A DNA stretch of 64,000 nucleotides from an uncultured Collinsella sp. (GCA_900552145.1 URYW01000003.1:1-64000); one strand, 5' to 3'; shown: positions 8,217-18,105, counted from the first letter of the stretch. The notes: generated by a model from the letters alone, not told the origin. Numbers and translations: made by a program.

Positions 8217-9251
8217 ATGTCCCATAGTATCTCCGATAGCGCTGTCTTGCTGGGCCACGGCTCTGGCGGCCAGATGATGAAACGCATCATCGACGAGGTC
8301 TTTTTGGATGCCTTTGGGTCGCCCGAGCTGCTCGAGGGCAACGACGCTGGCGTCGCCGCACTGCCCGCGAGCGGGCGCATCGCCATGTCGACCGACAGCT
8401 TTGTGGTGACGCCTCAGTTCTTCCCCGGTGGCAACATCGGCCGCCTAGCCGTGTGCGGAACCGTCAACGATGTCGCGACCTCGGGCGCCAACGTGCGCTA
8501 CCTATCGTGCGGCTTTATCCTCGAAGAGGGCTATCCCATGGATAAGCTCCGCCAGATTGTGCAGACGATGGCCGAAACGGCGCATGAGGCGGGCGTGTCC
8601 ATAATCACGGGCGACACCAAGGTGGTCGAGCGCGGCGGGGCCGACGGCGTCTACATCAATACCGCCGGCGTGGGCGAGGTTCCCACGGGCGTGGCGCTCA
8701 GCGGCGCCAACTGCCGCCCCGGCGACGTCATTCTGGTGTCGGGCACACTGGGCGACCACGGTATCGCCATCATGAGCCAACGCGAGGGCCTGGCGTTTTC
8801 GAGCACGATCGAAAGCGATGCCGCGCCGCTCAACCACCTGATTGCCGACGTTCTGGCCGCAGCGCCCGGCACGCGCTGCTTTCGCGACCCCACGCGCGGT
8901 GGCCTAGCGTCCACACTCAACGAGTTTGCCCAGGCCAGCGGCGTTGCCATGGAGGTCGACGAGGATGCCGTGCCCGTGCGTCCCGACGTGCAGGCCGCCT
9001 GCGAAATGCTCGGCTACGATGTGCTGCAGGTGGCAAACGAGGGCAAGATGGTCGCCGTCGTACCGGCCGAGCAAGCCGATGCCGCGCTGAGCGCCATGCG
9101 CGCCGCCCGCTACGGCGAGAATGCCGCCGTCATCGGTCGCGTGCTGCCACTTGCCGAGGGCGCCCGTCCCGCCGTGCGTGTGCGCACCGGCTGGGGCTCG
9201 ACCCGCATCCTCGACATGCTCGTGGGAGAGCAGCTGCCGAGGATTTGCTGA
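8217..9251 (+). CDS. hypE: Hydrogenase maturation dehydratase HypE
   Basis: ~344-aa AIRS/PurM-like protein that dehydrates the carbamoylated C-terminal Cys to thiocyanate and donates CN to HypD. It has GHGSGGQMMKRII, the VTGD-type loop IITGDTKVVERG, DPTRGGLASTLNE and the essential C-terminal PRIC, whose Cys is the carbamoyl acceptor. I chose ATG 8217 (MSHSISDS) because GGAG lies 9 nt upstream; the in-frame ATG 8199 lacks a ribosome site. The last 57 bp occur again at 16156-16212. The operon here lacks hypA, hypB and hydrogenase structural genes, which must lie elsewhere if present. Confidence 0.95.
   Translation: MSHSISDSAVLLGHGSGGQMMKRIIDEVFLDAFGSPELLEGNDAGVAALPASGRIAMSTDSFVVTPQFFPGGNIGRLAVCGTVNDVATSGANVRYLSCGFILEEGYPMDKLRQIVQTMAETAHEAGVSIITGDTKVVERGGADGVYINTAGVGEVPTGVALSGANCRPGDVILVSGTLGDHGIAIMSQREGLAFSSTIESDAAPLNHLIADVLAAAPGTRCFRDPTRGGLASTLNEFAQASGVAMEVDEDAVPVRPDVQAACEMLGYDVLQVANEGKMVAVVPAEQADAALSAMRAARYGENAAVIGRVLPLAEGARPAVRVRTGWGSTRILDMLVGEQLPRIC
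9195..9251 (+). repeat. Left copy of hypE 3'-end direct repeat
   Basis: The last 18 codons plus stop of hypE. It matches 16156-16212 with about 4 differences in 57 bp; the coding changes are synonymous and the stop is TGA here, TAG there. The two copies bracket ~6.9 kb with the beta-glucoside PTS module, resembling att sites of a cassette inserted into the 3' end of a gene. Confidence 0.85.
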
Positions 9252-9312
9252 CGGCGGCATCCGCGCGCCACCGCGCTTTGAACAATGAGCTTTTGACCGG
9301 CTCAGCACAAGA

Positions 9313-9350
9313 GACCCCCGCGACCGAATCGAATCGGTCGCGGGGGTCCT
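9313..9350 (+). terminator. Bidirectional terminator after hypE
   Basis: Perfect 15-bp hairpin with arms GACCCCCGCGACCGA and TCGGTCGCGGGGGTC and a 6-nt loop, between the convergent hypE and the minus-strand membrane-protein gene. The T tract is poor (CCTTGCATTTG). Confidence 0.75.
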
Positions 9351-9374
9351 TGCATTTGCGAGCTTTGCCGTTAT

Positions 9375-9815
9375 CTACGCTCGGAACTTTGGATACGTCA
9401 GTCGCACGAGCGCGACGCTCACGCCCAGCTGTATGAGAATCTGGCGCACGTCGCCGACGCCTCCAAGCGCCACGGCGCGAACCAGGTTGGCGATGCCGAG
9501 CGGCATGCCGCCGACAAACCAGAGCGAGAGGCCCAGCAGCACCTTGTCGCCCATACCGGGTTCAAAGGGCACCGAGGCCACCACCGCCCGATATGCCCGC
9601 ACCTCAGAGAAGATCAACGCCACGATAAGCAGCAAGGTAACGAACATCGACGCGATCGAAGCAGAGGACGCCGCAGCGCCCGTAAGCCCGCCCACGGTCG
9701 CGTCCATAAGCAGAACGCCGCCCGCATAGACCAGCGACATGACCCCCAGAGCCGTGAGAGCCGAGCGTGCCCCGGCGCGTCCCGTGCCCCTAACACCGAC
9801 GTTTCTTGCCCCCAT
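9375..9815 (-). CDS. Small integral membrane protein of unknown function
   Basis: ~146 aa with a basic N-terminus and about four predicted membrane segments (ALTALGVMSLVYAGGVLLM, MFVTLLLIVALIFSEV, VLLGLSLWFVGGMPLGI, QILIQLGVSVALVRL). I chose ATG 9815 because GGGAGG precedes it by 6 nt; an upstream ATG at 9854 overlaps a hairpin. It is the last gene on the minus strand of the PTS module and may be read from the same transcript after HPr, although a hairpin at 9837-9864 separates them. No family recognised. Confidence 0.65.
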   Translation of the reverse strand: MGARNVGVRGTGRAGARSALTALGVMSLVYAGGVLLMDATVGGLTGAAASSASIASMFVTLLLIVALIFSEVRAYRAVVASVPFEPGMGDKVLLGLSLWFVGGMPLGIANLVRAVALGGVGDVRQILIQLGVSVALVRLTYPKFRA

Positions 9816-9836
9816 CGTTAACCTCCCTAAAGCAAG

Positions 9837-9864
9837 GGGCCCACCGGCACGCACCGGCGGGCCC
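9837..9864 (-). terminator. Possible terminator after ptsH
   Basis: GC-rich hairpin GGGCCC-A-CCGG / CCGG-C-GGGCCC between HPr and the membrane-protein gene. No strong T tract follows on the minus strand, so it may be only a partial terminator. Confidence 0.4.
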
Positions 9865-9927
9865 GTCTATCTGGGGCCAACCCACTCCGGATGACCCCAA
9901 AAAAACATCGACGCGGCTTTTGCCCGC

Positions 9928-10194
9928 CTACTCCCCGCAGCCGCTCTCGATAAGCGCCACGAGGGCATCGACGGCGGCCGCCTCGTCGGCGCCGTCGGCT
10001 GCGATCTCAATCTCGCAACCACAGGCCATTCCCAGGCTCATGACCATCAGGATTGACTTGGCGTCTTTGGCGTCTCCGCCCACCTTGCCAACGGTAATCG
10101 AGCTCTCGTACTTGCTCGCCTCCTGCACAAACAGCGATGCAGGGCGCGCGTGGATGCCGCTCGGATTCTTGACGACCGTCGTCTTGGAAACCAT
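9928..10194 (-). CDS. ptsH: Phosphocarrier protein HPr of the PTS
   Basis: 88-aa cytoplasmic phosphocarrier. The active-site His is in SGIHARPAS (His15 of the family), and the regulatory Ser of HPr kinase is in DAKSILMVMSLG (Ser46). Both sites are intact, so this is not a decayed paralogue. It lies 9 nt downstream of the 6-phospho-beta-glucosidase in the same operon, an unusual place because HPr is generally encoded with EI. It may be a dedicated or second HPr for this PTS. Confidence 0.93.
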   Translation of the reverse strand: MVSKTTVVKNPSGIHARPASLFVQEASKYESSITVGKVGGDAKDAKSILMVMSLGMACGCEIEIAADGADEAAAVDALVALIESGCGE

Positions 10195-10203
10195 CTCTAC
10201 TCC

Positions 10204-11751
<1,548 letters not shown>

Positions 11752-11814
11752 TCATCTCTCTTGGTTGGGTTGGGATGCGGGCCGCAGGGGCACGGCCCAT
11801 GATCGGGGGACGTA

Positions 11815-12141
11815 TTAGCGGGCGGCCAGTGCGCGCACCACGGGCATCATTTTTTTGGCCATGTGCAGCTCGGCACTAATGGTCATAAGCGTATCCTGGG
11901 CGTGCACGAATAGCAGGGAGTACTCGACCTCCTCGCCGCCCGCCTGGCGCTGGATCATCTCGGTCTGCGCCTTGTGCGCATCGAGGATCTTGACGTCGGC
12001 CTCGGCAAGGTGCGCGTCCGCCGCTTCGAAATCAAACTCCGCCAGAGCGTCCATCGCCTTGTCGATACAGGCGCGACCGTCACCGGCGTTGATGATGACG
12101 TTCATCGCGACTGCGGGAACGTTGATTGCCTCATCAGCCAT
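11815..12141 (-). CDS. PTS lactose/cellobiose-family IIA component
   Basis: ~108-aa IIA protein of the Lac/cellobiose family, a helical trimer that receives phosphate from HPr and passes it to IIB. The active-site His lies in LLFVHAQDTLMTI near residue 80. Two adjacent ATG codons exist; the second (12141, MADEA) has GGAGG at proper spacing. It is part of the minus-strand IIB-IIC-IIA-GH1-HPr operon. Confidence 0.92.
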   Translation of the reverse strand: MADEAINVPAVAMNVIINAGDGRACIDKAMDALAEFDFEAADAHLAEADVKILDAHKAQTEMIQRQAGGEEVEYSLLFVHAQDTLMTISAELHMAKKMMPVVRALAAR

Positions 12142-12237
12142 CATAGCCTCCTTCTCTTGGGTGCCAGCCGCCTTCGCGGCCGGCACCGAATCATTTGGTA
12201 GCAACTAGGCGACGGACTCTGGGTCGCCCGTAGGGGT

Positions 12238-13539
12238 TTACTCGGCAGCGGCAGCGGCCTTGGCGGCCTTCTTGGCAGCCTTCTTTGCAGCCTTTTCGGC
12301 TGCTTTCTCTTCCTCAACCTTGCATTGATAGTTGTCGGCCGCCTTGAAGAACGGGAACCAGAGAATCGCGGCGATCAGCAGGTTCACGCAGACCAGGGCA
12401 ACGTTGCGAATGTCGCCACCGGACATAAAGAACGCCGAGACAGCATTGGGCAGGAAGTTCATGTCGAAATTCTCAACGTGAAGGCTCGCCCAGCCCATGC
12501 TCATCCACAAATAGGCGTTGGCCGGCAGGATGATGGCTTGAAGCACCATGGGGATGAACATGAAGGGGTTGGCAACGATCGTGGAAAACACGAGCGGCTC
12601 GTTGATATTGAACAGGGACGGGACGATCGTGGCACGACCGAGTGTTTTGTTCTTCTTAGACTTGGCGAAAAGCATGTAGAAAGCCAGCGGGAGCGTGGCG
12701 CCCTCGCCGCCGATCATGATGTAGCGAGTGATGCCGTAGGCGTTGATGTTCGTCGGAGTGAGACCGGCGGCATATGCAGCCATATTCTCGGCAAGGGCGG
12801 ACTTTTGGATGGACTGCTGGATGGGCGAGAAGACCCAGCCGGAGATGCCGAAGAAATAGAAGGTGTCCATGACGAGTGGAATCGCGATAGTGCCGGGGAG
12901 CGTCTGGGCAAAACCGGTAACGGGCGACAGGATGATCGCAACGGCGCCAAAGACGTCAACCTGAAGCATGTTGGTGAAAAGCCACGCAACGAAGAGCGAC
13001 AGCAAGACGGCGATGATGTTATCGAACCAGTTCTTGACAAAGTCGGGGACCATGCTGTCCTCCGAGAAGAACGTCATACGAGCCATGCGCTTGTAGATGA
13101 AGCCCACGACAAAGCCCACAACCATGGCGGTGAACATACCGCCGGCGCCGAACTTGGCCATCTGAAAAACGTAACCGTCTTCAGTGATCGTAGGATTCAT
13201 ACACAGCATGAAGGCGCCTATACCGGTGAAACCGGCGATCATGCTGCGGTCTTTACGGTCTTCCTTGACCGCAACATTATGCGGGATGATAAACGCCATG
13301 AACAAGCCCACGAGGCCAAACGAGAACGTGGTGAGCGGCGACAGATCGGGCAGGGTCGGAACAAAGCGACGGATGATGTTCCACAGGCTCGGGATGGCCG
13401 AGACCATGGAGAAGGGGACGATGTAGAGAACTGCGTCGGAGATGACGCCAAACCAGTAGGTTGAGGTAAGCTTGTTCATCACGGGGACGACATGCTCGGT
13501 GATCCACGCCTGGATCGCCTCCATGAACTTTTGCAGCAT
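12238..13539 (-). CDS. PTS cellobiose/beta-glucoside-type IIC permease
   Basis: 433-aa membrane transporter of the lactose/N,N'-diacetylchitobiose/beta-glucoside IIC superfamily, with about ten hydrophobic segments and family motifs such as SLFNINEPLVFSTIVANPFMF and GGEGATLPLAF. It moves the sugar for phosphorylation by IIB. The C-terminus ends in an unusual Lys/Ala/Glu-rich tail (residues ~410-433: repeated KAAKKAAK), a basic helix not needed for transport. It starts 11 nt after the IIB stop. Confidence 0.93.
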   Translation of the reverse strand: MLQKFMEAIQAWITEHVVPVMNKLTSTYWFGVISDAVLYIVPFSMVSAIPSLWNIIRRFVPTLPDLSPLTTFSFGLVGLFMAFIIPHNVAVKEDRKDRSMIAGFTGIGAFMLCMNPTITEDGYVFQMAKFGAGGMFTAMVVGFVVGFIYKRMARMTFFSEDSMVPDFVKNWFDNIIAVLLSLFVAWLFTNMLQVDVFGAVAIILSPVTGFAQTLPGTIAIPLVMDTFYFFGISGWVFSPIQQSIQKSALAENMAAYAAGLTPTNINAYGITRYIMIGGEGATLPLAFYMLFAKSKKNKTLGRATIVPSLFNINEPLVFSTIVANPFMFIPMVLQAIILPANAYLWMSMGWASLHVENFDMNFLPNAVSAFFMSGGDIRNVALVCVNLLIAAILWFPFFKAADNYQCKVEEEKAAEKAAKKAAKKAAKAAAAAE

Positions 13540-13550
13540 GTTGTCCCCTC

Positions 13551-13880
13551 CTAGTCCTCGTCAAGCAGGTCGTAGGCATCCTCGAGAATGCTCTCGCCGT
13601 CGAGCGCCGCATAATAGTCGGGGTCGATGGCCATGACCTTCACGCCGTGAGATGCCACCTGAGACTGAATCTCGGGCACCTCGGAGGCGAAGTGCGGGCC
13701 GAGCAGAAGGATGTCGATCTTATCTGCGTAGTCCATGATCTCGGACTTGCTGACTGCCTTGATGGTGCAGTCAAGGCCCTTGGACTTTGCGACCTTGCGC
13801 ATGCCCGCCGCCATAAAGCCGGTCGAGGCACCGATGCCGCAAGCGAGAAGAATACGGACGGTGCCGTTCTCGTCTGCCAT
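13551..13880 (-). CDS. PTS lactose/cellobiose-family IIB component
   Basis: ~109-aa IIB with the phosphorylated Cys in the N-terminal P-loop ILLACGIGASTGFM and the motif ILLLGPHFASEV. I chose ATG 13880 (MADENG) with AAGGAG 8 nt upstream; the open frame extends much further but covers the promoter region. First gene of the PTS operon, divergent from the PRD regulator. Confidence 0.93.
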   Translation of the reverse strand: MADENGTVRILLACGIGASTGFMAAGMRKVAKSKGLDCTIKAVSKSEIMDYADKIDILLLGPHFASEVPEIQSQVASHGVKVMAIDPDYYAALDGESILEDAYDLLDED

Positions 13881-13989
13881 GGGGTACTCCTTTCCCAATA
13901 AGCGGGCCCAAGGCGGCTCCGATGCCGCCGCGGTCCCCGCCATGTTCTTGGGCGTCCGTGTCGACCCGGCCGCCCTTGACCGTGACTGC

Positions 13990-14105
13990 ACTATACGCGG
14001 CAGAGGGTTCTTGCCGCCAACCATCTTTTTGCCGCATGGCGGCAAGGCGGCAGATATTCCGCTTGCACGGCAAGCCGGGCGGTTTTCCGCTTGGGCGGCA
14101 AATTG
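13990..14105. promoter_or_regulatory. Divergent control region of the PTS operon with TTGCCGC palindromes
   Basis: Between IIB (minus) and the PRD regulator (plus). A -10-like TATAGT lies on the minus strand at 13990-13995, with a TTGGCG at 14015-14020 as a weak -35 (19-bp spacing). Overlapping and upstream are repeats of TTGCCGC/GCGGCAA: a palindrome TTGCCGC-ATG-GCGGCAA at 14029-14045, a CTTGCCGCCAA at ~14010, and further GGCGG/CCGCTTG copies to 14102. They are likely operators for the PTS, but could fold as RNA hairpins. The rest of 13881-14182 shows nothing else. Confidence 0.5.
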
Positions 14106-14182
14106 AAAAAGACGCCCCGCCTTTCCCTGAGATACCATGGGGCGGTACACCCTATCTGCCGATCATCTCTGGGAGAAAAACC

Positions 14183-16153
14183 ATGGCGAGCGCTAAGCAG
14201 AACCGCATCAACCGCATGATCAATGTGCTCGAAAACAGCAGCTCCTGGGTATCCTCATCTATGCTCGCCAGCTTATTGGGCGCAAGCGAGCGCAGCATCC
14301 GCAACTATGTTGCCGAGGTCAACGAGACCGGCGCACGACATATCGAATCATCTAAAGAGGGATATCGCCTCGCTGCAACAGCGTCGGCCGCCGACAATGC
14401 CCCGACCTCCCTCCCCGGCAACACTGATATCGCCCCCGCCGGCACCGATACGCGACGCGACTTTACCATCTCGCGCCTCGTCAACGCACGCGGTGGACTC
14501 TCCGTCTTTGATATCGCCGATGAACTCTTTATCAGCGAGAGCACGTTTCAGAGCTCCGTGATGCCGCAGGTGCGTGCGCTCGTGCGACAGTTTGGCCTCA
14601 ATGTCGAGACGCACGACTACCGCATGACGCTCACGGGGCGCGAGGCCGACAAGCGCAAACTTCTCGGCCACATAGCCACCCACAACTCCTATGGCTACTT
14701 CACCTCGACCAAGACGCTCGAGAACATGTTTCCCAGCTTTGACGTGCAGGCGACCCTCTCGAGCCTGGTCGAGATCTGCCAGCGCTCGGACCTGTTTATC
14801 AACGACTACGCGTTCTCCAACCTGCTTATGCACCTGCTGGTGATCATCATCAGGCTCACCTCGAACAACGAGCTCAGCGAGGTGGACGGCCCCATCGACG
14901 GAGACGGCCTGGTGGCGCAGCTTGGGCAACGCGAGCAGATTGTGCACTGCGCCCAGCGCATCGCCGCCTACTTTGAGAAGGAGTTTGGCTGTGCCATCCC
15001 GCGTGCCGATTTTCAGCAGATCCTACTGCTTTTGGCGCTTTCCGTCGAGCGCTGTGATTTTGGCGACCTCAACCGCGAGAAGCTCGCGAGCATCATCGAC
15101 CGCGATTTTGTTGACATGGTCCTGGGGATTCTCGACGAGTGCGGCGAGCGCTACAACCTGCCGCGCTTTATCGACGAGCCTATGCGCCTGCAGCTCGTCC
15201 TGCATATGTTTAACGCCTACCAGCGCGCCGTCTACCACGTAAGCTACCCCAACCCGCTCGCCGCGCAGATCAAAAGCGAACACGCACCGGTCTACGACAT
15301 GGCGGTCTATATCGCCCACCGTTTCTCGACCGCCATGAATGTTGAGGTAGGCGAGAATGAAATCGCGTTTATCGCCTTTCACATCGGCGCCTATTTTGAG
15401 AAGTTCTCCGCACCCGACGGTGCCATCACCTGCACGGTGATTATCGAGGAGTATCACGATTTTGCACGCAGACTCGTCGACGACCTCAAGGCCGAGTTTG
15501 GCGACGCCATAAGTGTTGTTGCCGTGATGAGCTGTGATGGCTACCTGGCCGATCCCCCCGAGAGCGACGTGGTGGTCACCACGATCGACGTGCCGGTTTG
15601 CGGCGGCAGCACCAAGATCTTGATCGGGCCAATCCTCACTAAGCAAAACGTGCGAAAGATCCGCGATCGGCTTTGCGCCATCCAAGAGCGACGGCGGCGT
15701 CTCTATGCCCAGGGCCTTTTGGGACGCCTGCTGCAGCCGGGGCTGTTTATGCGCAACGTAGACGCAAACGACGCCACAAGCTGCATCGACCGAATGGGAG
15801 AGCTTTTGGCCGCTCAGGGACTCGCAACGCCCGAGTATATCGCTGACGTGCATCTGCGCGAGAGCGTCTCGTCGACGGCGTTTACCGACAGCCTTGCCAT
15901 GCCCCACGCGATCTCGATATATCCCGAGCGTTCGTTTATCGCCGTGGCCCACAATGACGCCCCGATTCCCTGGGGACGCCACAACGTGCGGTTTGCGCTG
16001 CTTATAGGCATCGCACAGGAGGACATGGGGCTCTTTAGAGATGTGCTCGACCTGACTATCGAGGTGTTCTCCTCGGTAGAGACAACGATGAGGCTCATGC
16101 AGACCGACACGTTCGAGGAGTTTCTGGCTGCGTTTACCGACGGTATCGGGTAG
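14183..16153 (+). CDS. PRD-containing PTS-regulated transcriptional activator (BglG/MtlR/LicR type)
   Basis: ~656-aa multidomain regulator. An N-terminal HTH is seen (SSSWVSSSMLASLLGASERSIRNYV, then a second at ISRLVNARGG). Two PRD domains follow (around LLMHLLVIIIRL with His-rich motifs and LVLHMFNAYQRAVYHVSYPNP), then an IIB-like domain (VVAVMSCDGY), and a C-terminal IIA(Fru/Mtl)-like domain with the conserved His in SLAMPHAISIYP. Such proteins sense PTS sugar flux through phosphorylation of PRD and IIA histidines. I chose ATG 14183 with GGGAG upstream; the frame is open 260 bp further but through the control region. Divergent from the operon it presumably controls. Confidence 0.9.
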   Translation: MASAKQNRINRMINVLENSSSWVSSSMLASLLGASERSIRNYVAEVNETGARHIESSKEGYRLAATASAADNAPTSLPGNTDIAPAGTDTRRDFTISRLVNARGGLSVFDIADELFISESTFQSSVMPQVRALVRQFGLNVETHDYRMTLTGREADKRKLLGHIATHNSYGYFTSTKTLENMFPSFDVQATLSSLVEICQRSDLFINDYAFSNLLMHLLVIIIRLTSNNELSEVDGPIDGDGLVAQLGQREQIVHCAQRIAAYFEKEFGCAIPRADFQQILLLLALSVERCDFGDLNREKLASIIDRDFVDMVLGILDECGERYNLPRFIDEPMRLQLVLHMFNAYQRAVYHVSYPNPLAAQIKSEHAPVYDMAVYIAHRFSTAMNVEVGENEIAFIAFHIGAYFEKFSAPDGAITCTVIIEEYHDFARRLVDDLKAEFGDAISVVAVMSCDGYLADPPESDVVVTTIDVPVCGGSTKILIGPILTKQNVRKIRDRLCAIQERRRRLYAQGLLGRLLQPGLFMRNVDANDATSCIDRMGELLAAQGLATPEYIADVHLRESVSSTAFTDSLAMPHAISIYPERSFIAVAHNDAPIPWGRHNVRFALLIGIAQEDMGLFRDVLDLTIEVFSSVETTMRLMQTDTFEEFLAAFTDGIG

Positions 16154-16155
16154 AG

Positions 16156-16212
16156 GGCTCGACCCGCATCCTCGACATGCTCGTAGGAGAGCAGCTGCCG
16201 AGAATTTGCTAG
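16156..16212 (+). repeat. Right copy of hypE 3'-end (18 codons plus stop)
   Basis: Starts 2 nt after the stop of the PRD regulator. It encodes GSTRILDMLVGEQLPRIC and a stop, identical in protein to the end of HypE, with only synonymous changes (GTG to GTA, AGG to AGA) and TAG in place of TGA. It has no start or upstream hypE sequence, so it is a gene-end remnant and not a gene. See 9195-9251. Confidence 0.85.
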
Positions 16213-16335
16213 GGCGGAATTGCACGGCTGGCGCGATGTGGCTTGATATCCCTGGAGATGTTCAGATTCCAAGCACGCCCAACGCGAAAGCCCAGTATTA
16301 TGGGGTGCGATTTAAACCCAATGACGGGAGCTTTC

Positions 16336-17004
16336 ATGGCAGTAGCTTTTTCCCATGTGATCTTTGATCTGGACGGCACCATCCTCAACACGCTCGAGGA
16401 CCTGGCAGCCGCCGGCAACCATACCTGCGAGATGCACGGCTGGCCCACGTTTGCCGTGGACGAGTACCGCTACAAAGTGGGAAACGGCATGCTTAAGCTG
16501 GTCGAGCGCTTTATGCCCGCCGAATACGCGGGCGACGGCCGTATGTTTGAGCAGACACTTGCCGAGTTTAGAGCTTATTACGGCGAGCACAAGGAGGACC
16601 ACACCGCCCCCTACGCCGGCACGATTGAGATGCTCGACCGTCTGCGCGCCGCGGGCATTCAGCTTGCCGTGCTCACCAACAAGGATCATATTTCGGCAGC
16701 CCCGCTTATCGAGAAATACTTTGGTTCCGAGCGCTTTGCGCTGGTGCAAGGCCGTGTCGATGCGTTTCCGCCTAAGCCCGAAGCGCCCGTCACGCTGCAC
16801 GTGATGAAGGAGCTGGGCGCCAATCCGGCGACCACGCTCTATGTGGGCGATTCGAATGTCGATATCCTGACCGGCCACAACGCCGGCCTTAAGAGCGTGG
16901 GTGTCAGCTGGGGCTTCCGCGGCCGCGCAGAGCTGGAGGCCGCCGGCGCCGACTACGTGGTGGACACCCAGGACGCACTCGCCGAGCTGATCTTGGGCGA
17001 GTAA
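16336..17004 (+). CDS. HAD-family phosphatase, phosphoglycolate phosphatase-like
   Basis: ~222-aa HAD hydrolase. Motif I FDLDGTILNTLEDL gives the nucleophile and acid Asp, motif II is in LAVLTNKDH, the motif III Lys lies near PPKPEAPVTL, and motif IV is VGDSNVDILTGHNAG. The cap lies at residues ~15-80 (subclass I). Gph-like by layout; the substrate is not certain. I chose ATG 16336 with GGGAG 6 nt upstream. Stands alone. Confidence 0.88.
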   Translation: MAVAFSHVIFDLDGTILNTLEDLAAAGNHTCEMHGWPTFAVDEYRYKVGNGMLKLVERFMPAEYAGDGRMFEQTLAEFRAYYGEHKEDHTAPYAGTIEMLDRLRAAGIQLAVLTNKDHISAAPLIEKYFGSERFALVQGRVDAFPPKPEAPVTLHVMKELGANPATTLYVGDSNVDILTGHNAGLKSVGVSWGFRGRAELEAAGADYVVDTQDALAELILGE

Positions 17005-17052
17005 CGAAGCTGGCGCGCTGCCCGGTCGCGGCGATGCTGCCGCGCGGAAAAT

Positions 17053-17217
17053 GCGTCCCGTTTTGACACCTCAAACTGGGATGCACTTACCGGTTGAGCC
17101 CCGTTGGGGAAACGACATCCCGTTTTGGAGCAATATTCCGGGTCGCACTTTCCGCAACCCACCCCATCCGGAAACTGCGACCCACTATTCGGCCAAAAAC
17201 CGGGTCGCAGTTTCCCA
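17053..17217. repeat. Cluster of short inverted repeats of the CGTCCCGTTTT / GGTCGCAGTTTCC type
   Basis: Part of the 543-bp gene-free stretch 17005-17547. Seen here: ATGCGTCCCGTTTTGA paired with TCAAACTGGGATGCA (~17052-17086), and GGAAACTGCGACCC paired with GGGTCGCAGTTTCC (~17170-17215). Related unpaired pieces lie between them. No open frame with a ribosome site was seen. Confidence 0.55.
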
Positions 17218-17226
17218 TGGGCAGCC

Positions 17227-17323
17227 AATTTGGGACGGGGCTCTTTTAGCTACTCTGGCAGATAGCGTGAATGGCTTGGCTGATTAGCAGCCAGGGCAGC
17301 TAAAAAGAGCCCCGTCCCAAATT
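17227..17323. repeat. Long hairpin, GGGACGGGGCTCTTTTAGCT family
   Basis: Arms 17227-17251 and 17298-17323 are inverted repeats of about 25 bp with one extra A, closing a 46-nt loop. A diverged relative is at 35873-35944 after the nucleoside hydrolase gene. Perhaps a terminator-like mobile palindrome. Confidence 0.75.
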
Positions 17324-17404
17324 AGCTGCCTCCTGCACCAAAGGAGTGTCCTCAACTGCCGCCTTCCAACAATGGCAACACCGCAGATAGAGGACGGACA
17401 GCGA

Positions 17405-17503
17405 AAACGCCCCTAAGCGAGCAAGGTAACGTGAAACGAAAGGGCGCTGACCTTTTGGTCGCGCCCTTGAAGTTGAACGTCAGATTGCCGCTTAGGGGCG
17501 TTT
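17405..17503 (-). ncRNA. Structured element, copy 1, downstream of the lipoprotein gene
   Basis: A ~100-nt element that recurs at 19881-19979. Outer stem: 15 perfect pairs (17405-17419 with 17489-17503). Inner hairpin: AAGGGCGC-T-GACC closing a TTTT loop (17440-17468). A small middle stem TGACGT/ACGTTA joins them on the minus strand. The ~65-nt interior is almost identical between copies, while the outer stem sequence is completely different yet still paired. The minus strand is assumed because both copies follow minus-strand genes. It could be a known Rfam motif such as Collinsella-1, which I could not check. Confidence 0.6.
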
Positions 17504-17516
17504 GCAGCGTCGAGCA

Positions 17517-17544
17517 GTTACGGCGTTTGGTAAAACGCCGTAAC
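17517..17544 (-). terminator. Hairpin after the lipoprotein gene
   Basis: Perfect inverted repeat GTTACGGCGTTT / AAACGCCGTAAC with a 4-nt loop, 4 nt after the lipoprotein stop. The identical hairpin follows pyrE at 19993-20020, in both cases directly before the structured element, so it belongs to the same repeat unit. Confidence 0.6.
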
Positions 17545-17547
17545 TCC

Positions 17548-18105
17548 CTAGCTCATCATGGCATTAATCATCTCGTTGGTTGCGGAATCGTCGGCAGACC
17601 ACTCGCCGTCGTCATTGCAGGAGTACTTGAAGGTGACCTTGGTGTCCTTGGTCTTAGCAGCCTTGGTCACATCGACCATAACCTGACCGGCCATCTTGTA
17701 CAGCTCGTCATCGGAAGGCATCGAATCGAGCGCGGCGACCTTCTCCTGGTACTGGGTGGCAAAATCCTCAACGATCTGGTTCATGGACTTGCAGGTAATG
17801 GTGACCTCGGCAGTTGCGGTACCCTTGTCCTCGTCGACCGTCACGTCGCCGATCTTGTAGTCAAAGCCCTCGAGATAGCTCTTGGCGTACTCCTTGGGAT
17901 CGATGCCCAGCTGCTCAAACTCGTCGCCCGAGGCCTCTTCCAGGCCGGCGAGGAAGTCGTCGCCACCGTTCTTGACCTCGTCAAACTGCGTCGTAAGGTC
18001 CTCGGTGATGAGCTCCTCAACCGAAGGACCTCCGCAGCCGGAAAGCACAACTACGCACGCGACCAGAACAGCCATCAGGGGCGCAAGCAGCAGCTTCTTC
18101 TTCAT
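17548..18105 (-). CDS. Lipoprotein of unknown function (DUF5105-like)
   Basis: ~185-aa secreted lipoprotein. The signal peptide MKKKLLLAPLMAVLVACVVV ends in a lipobox LSGC, so the mature protein starts at Cys. The mature domain is acidic with a two-part alpha/beta pattern (VEELITEDLTTQFDEV; TATAEVTITCKSMNQIV). I chose ATG 18105 with GGAGG 6 nt upstream; a longer start at 18132 would bury the signal. It resembles DUF5105-type lipoproteins of Firmicutes and Actinobacteria, but I am not certain. Confidence 0.75.
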   Translation of the reverse strand: MKKKLLLAPLMAVLVACVVVLSGCGGPSVEELITEDLTTQFDEVKNGGDDFLAGLEEASGDEFEQLGIDPKEYAKSYLEGFDYKIGDVTVDEDKGTATAEVTITCKSMNQIVEDFATQYQEKVAALDSMPSDDELYKMAGQVMVDVTKAAKTKDTKVTFKYSCNDDGEWSADDSATNEMINAMMS

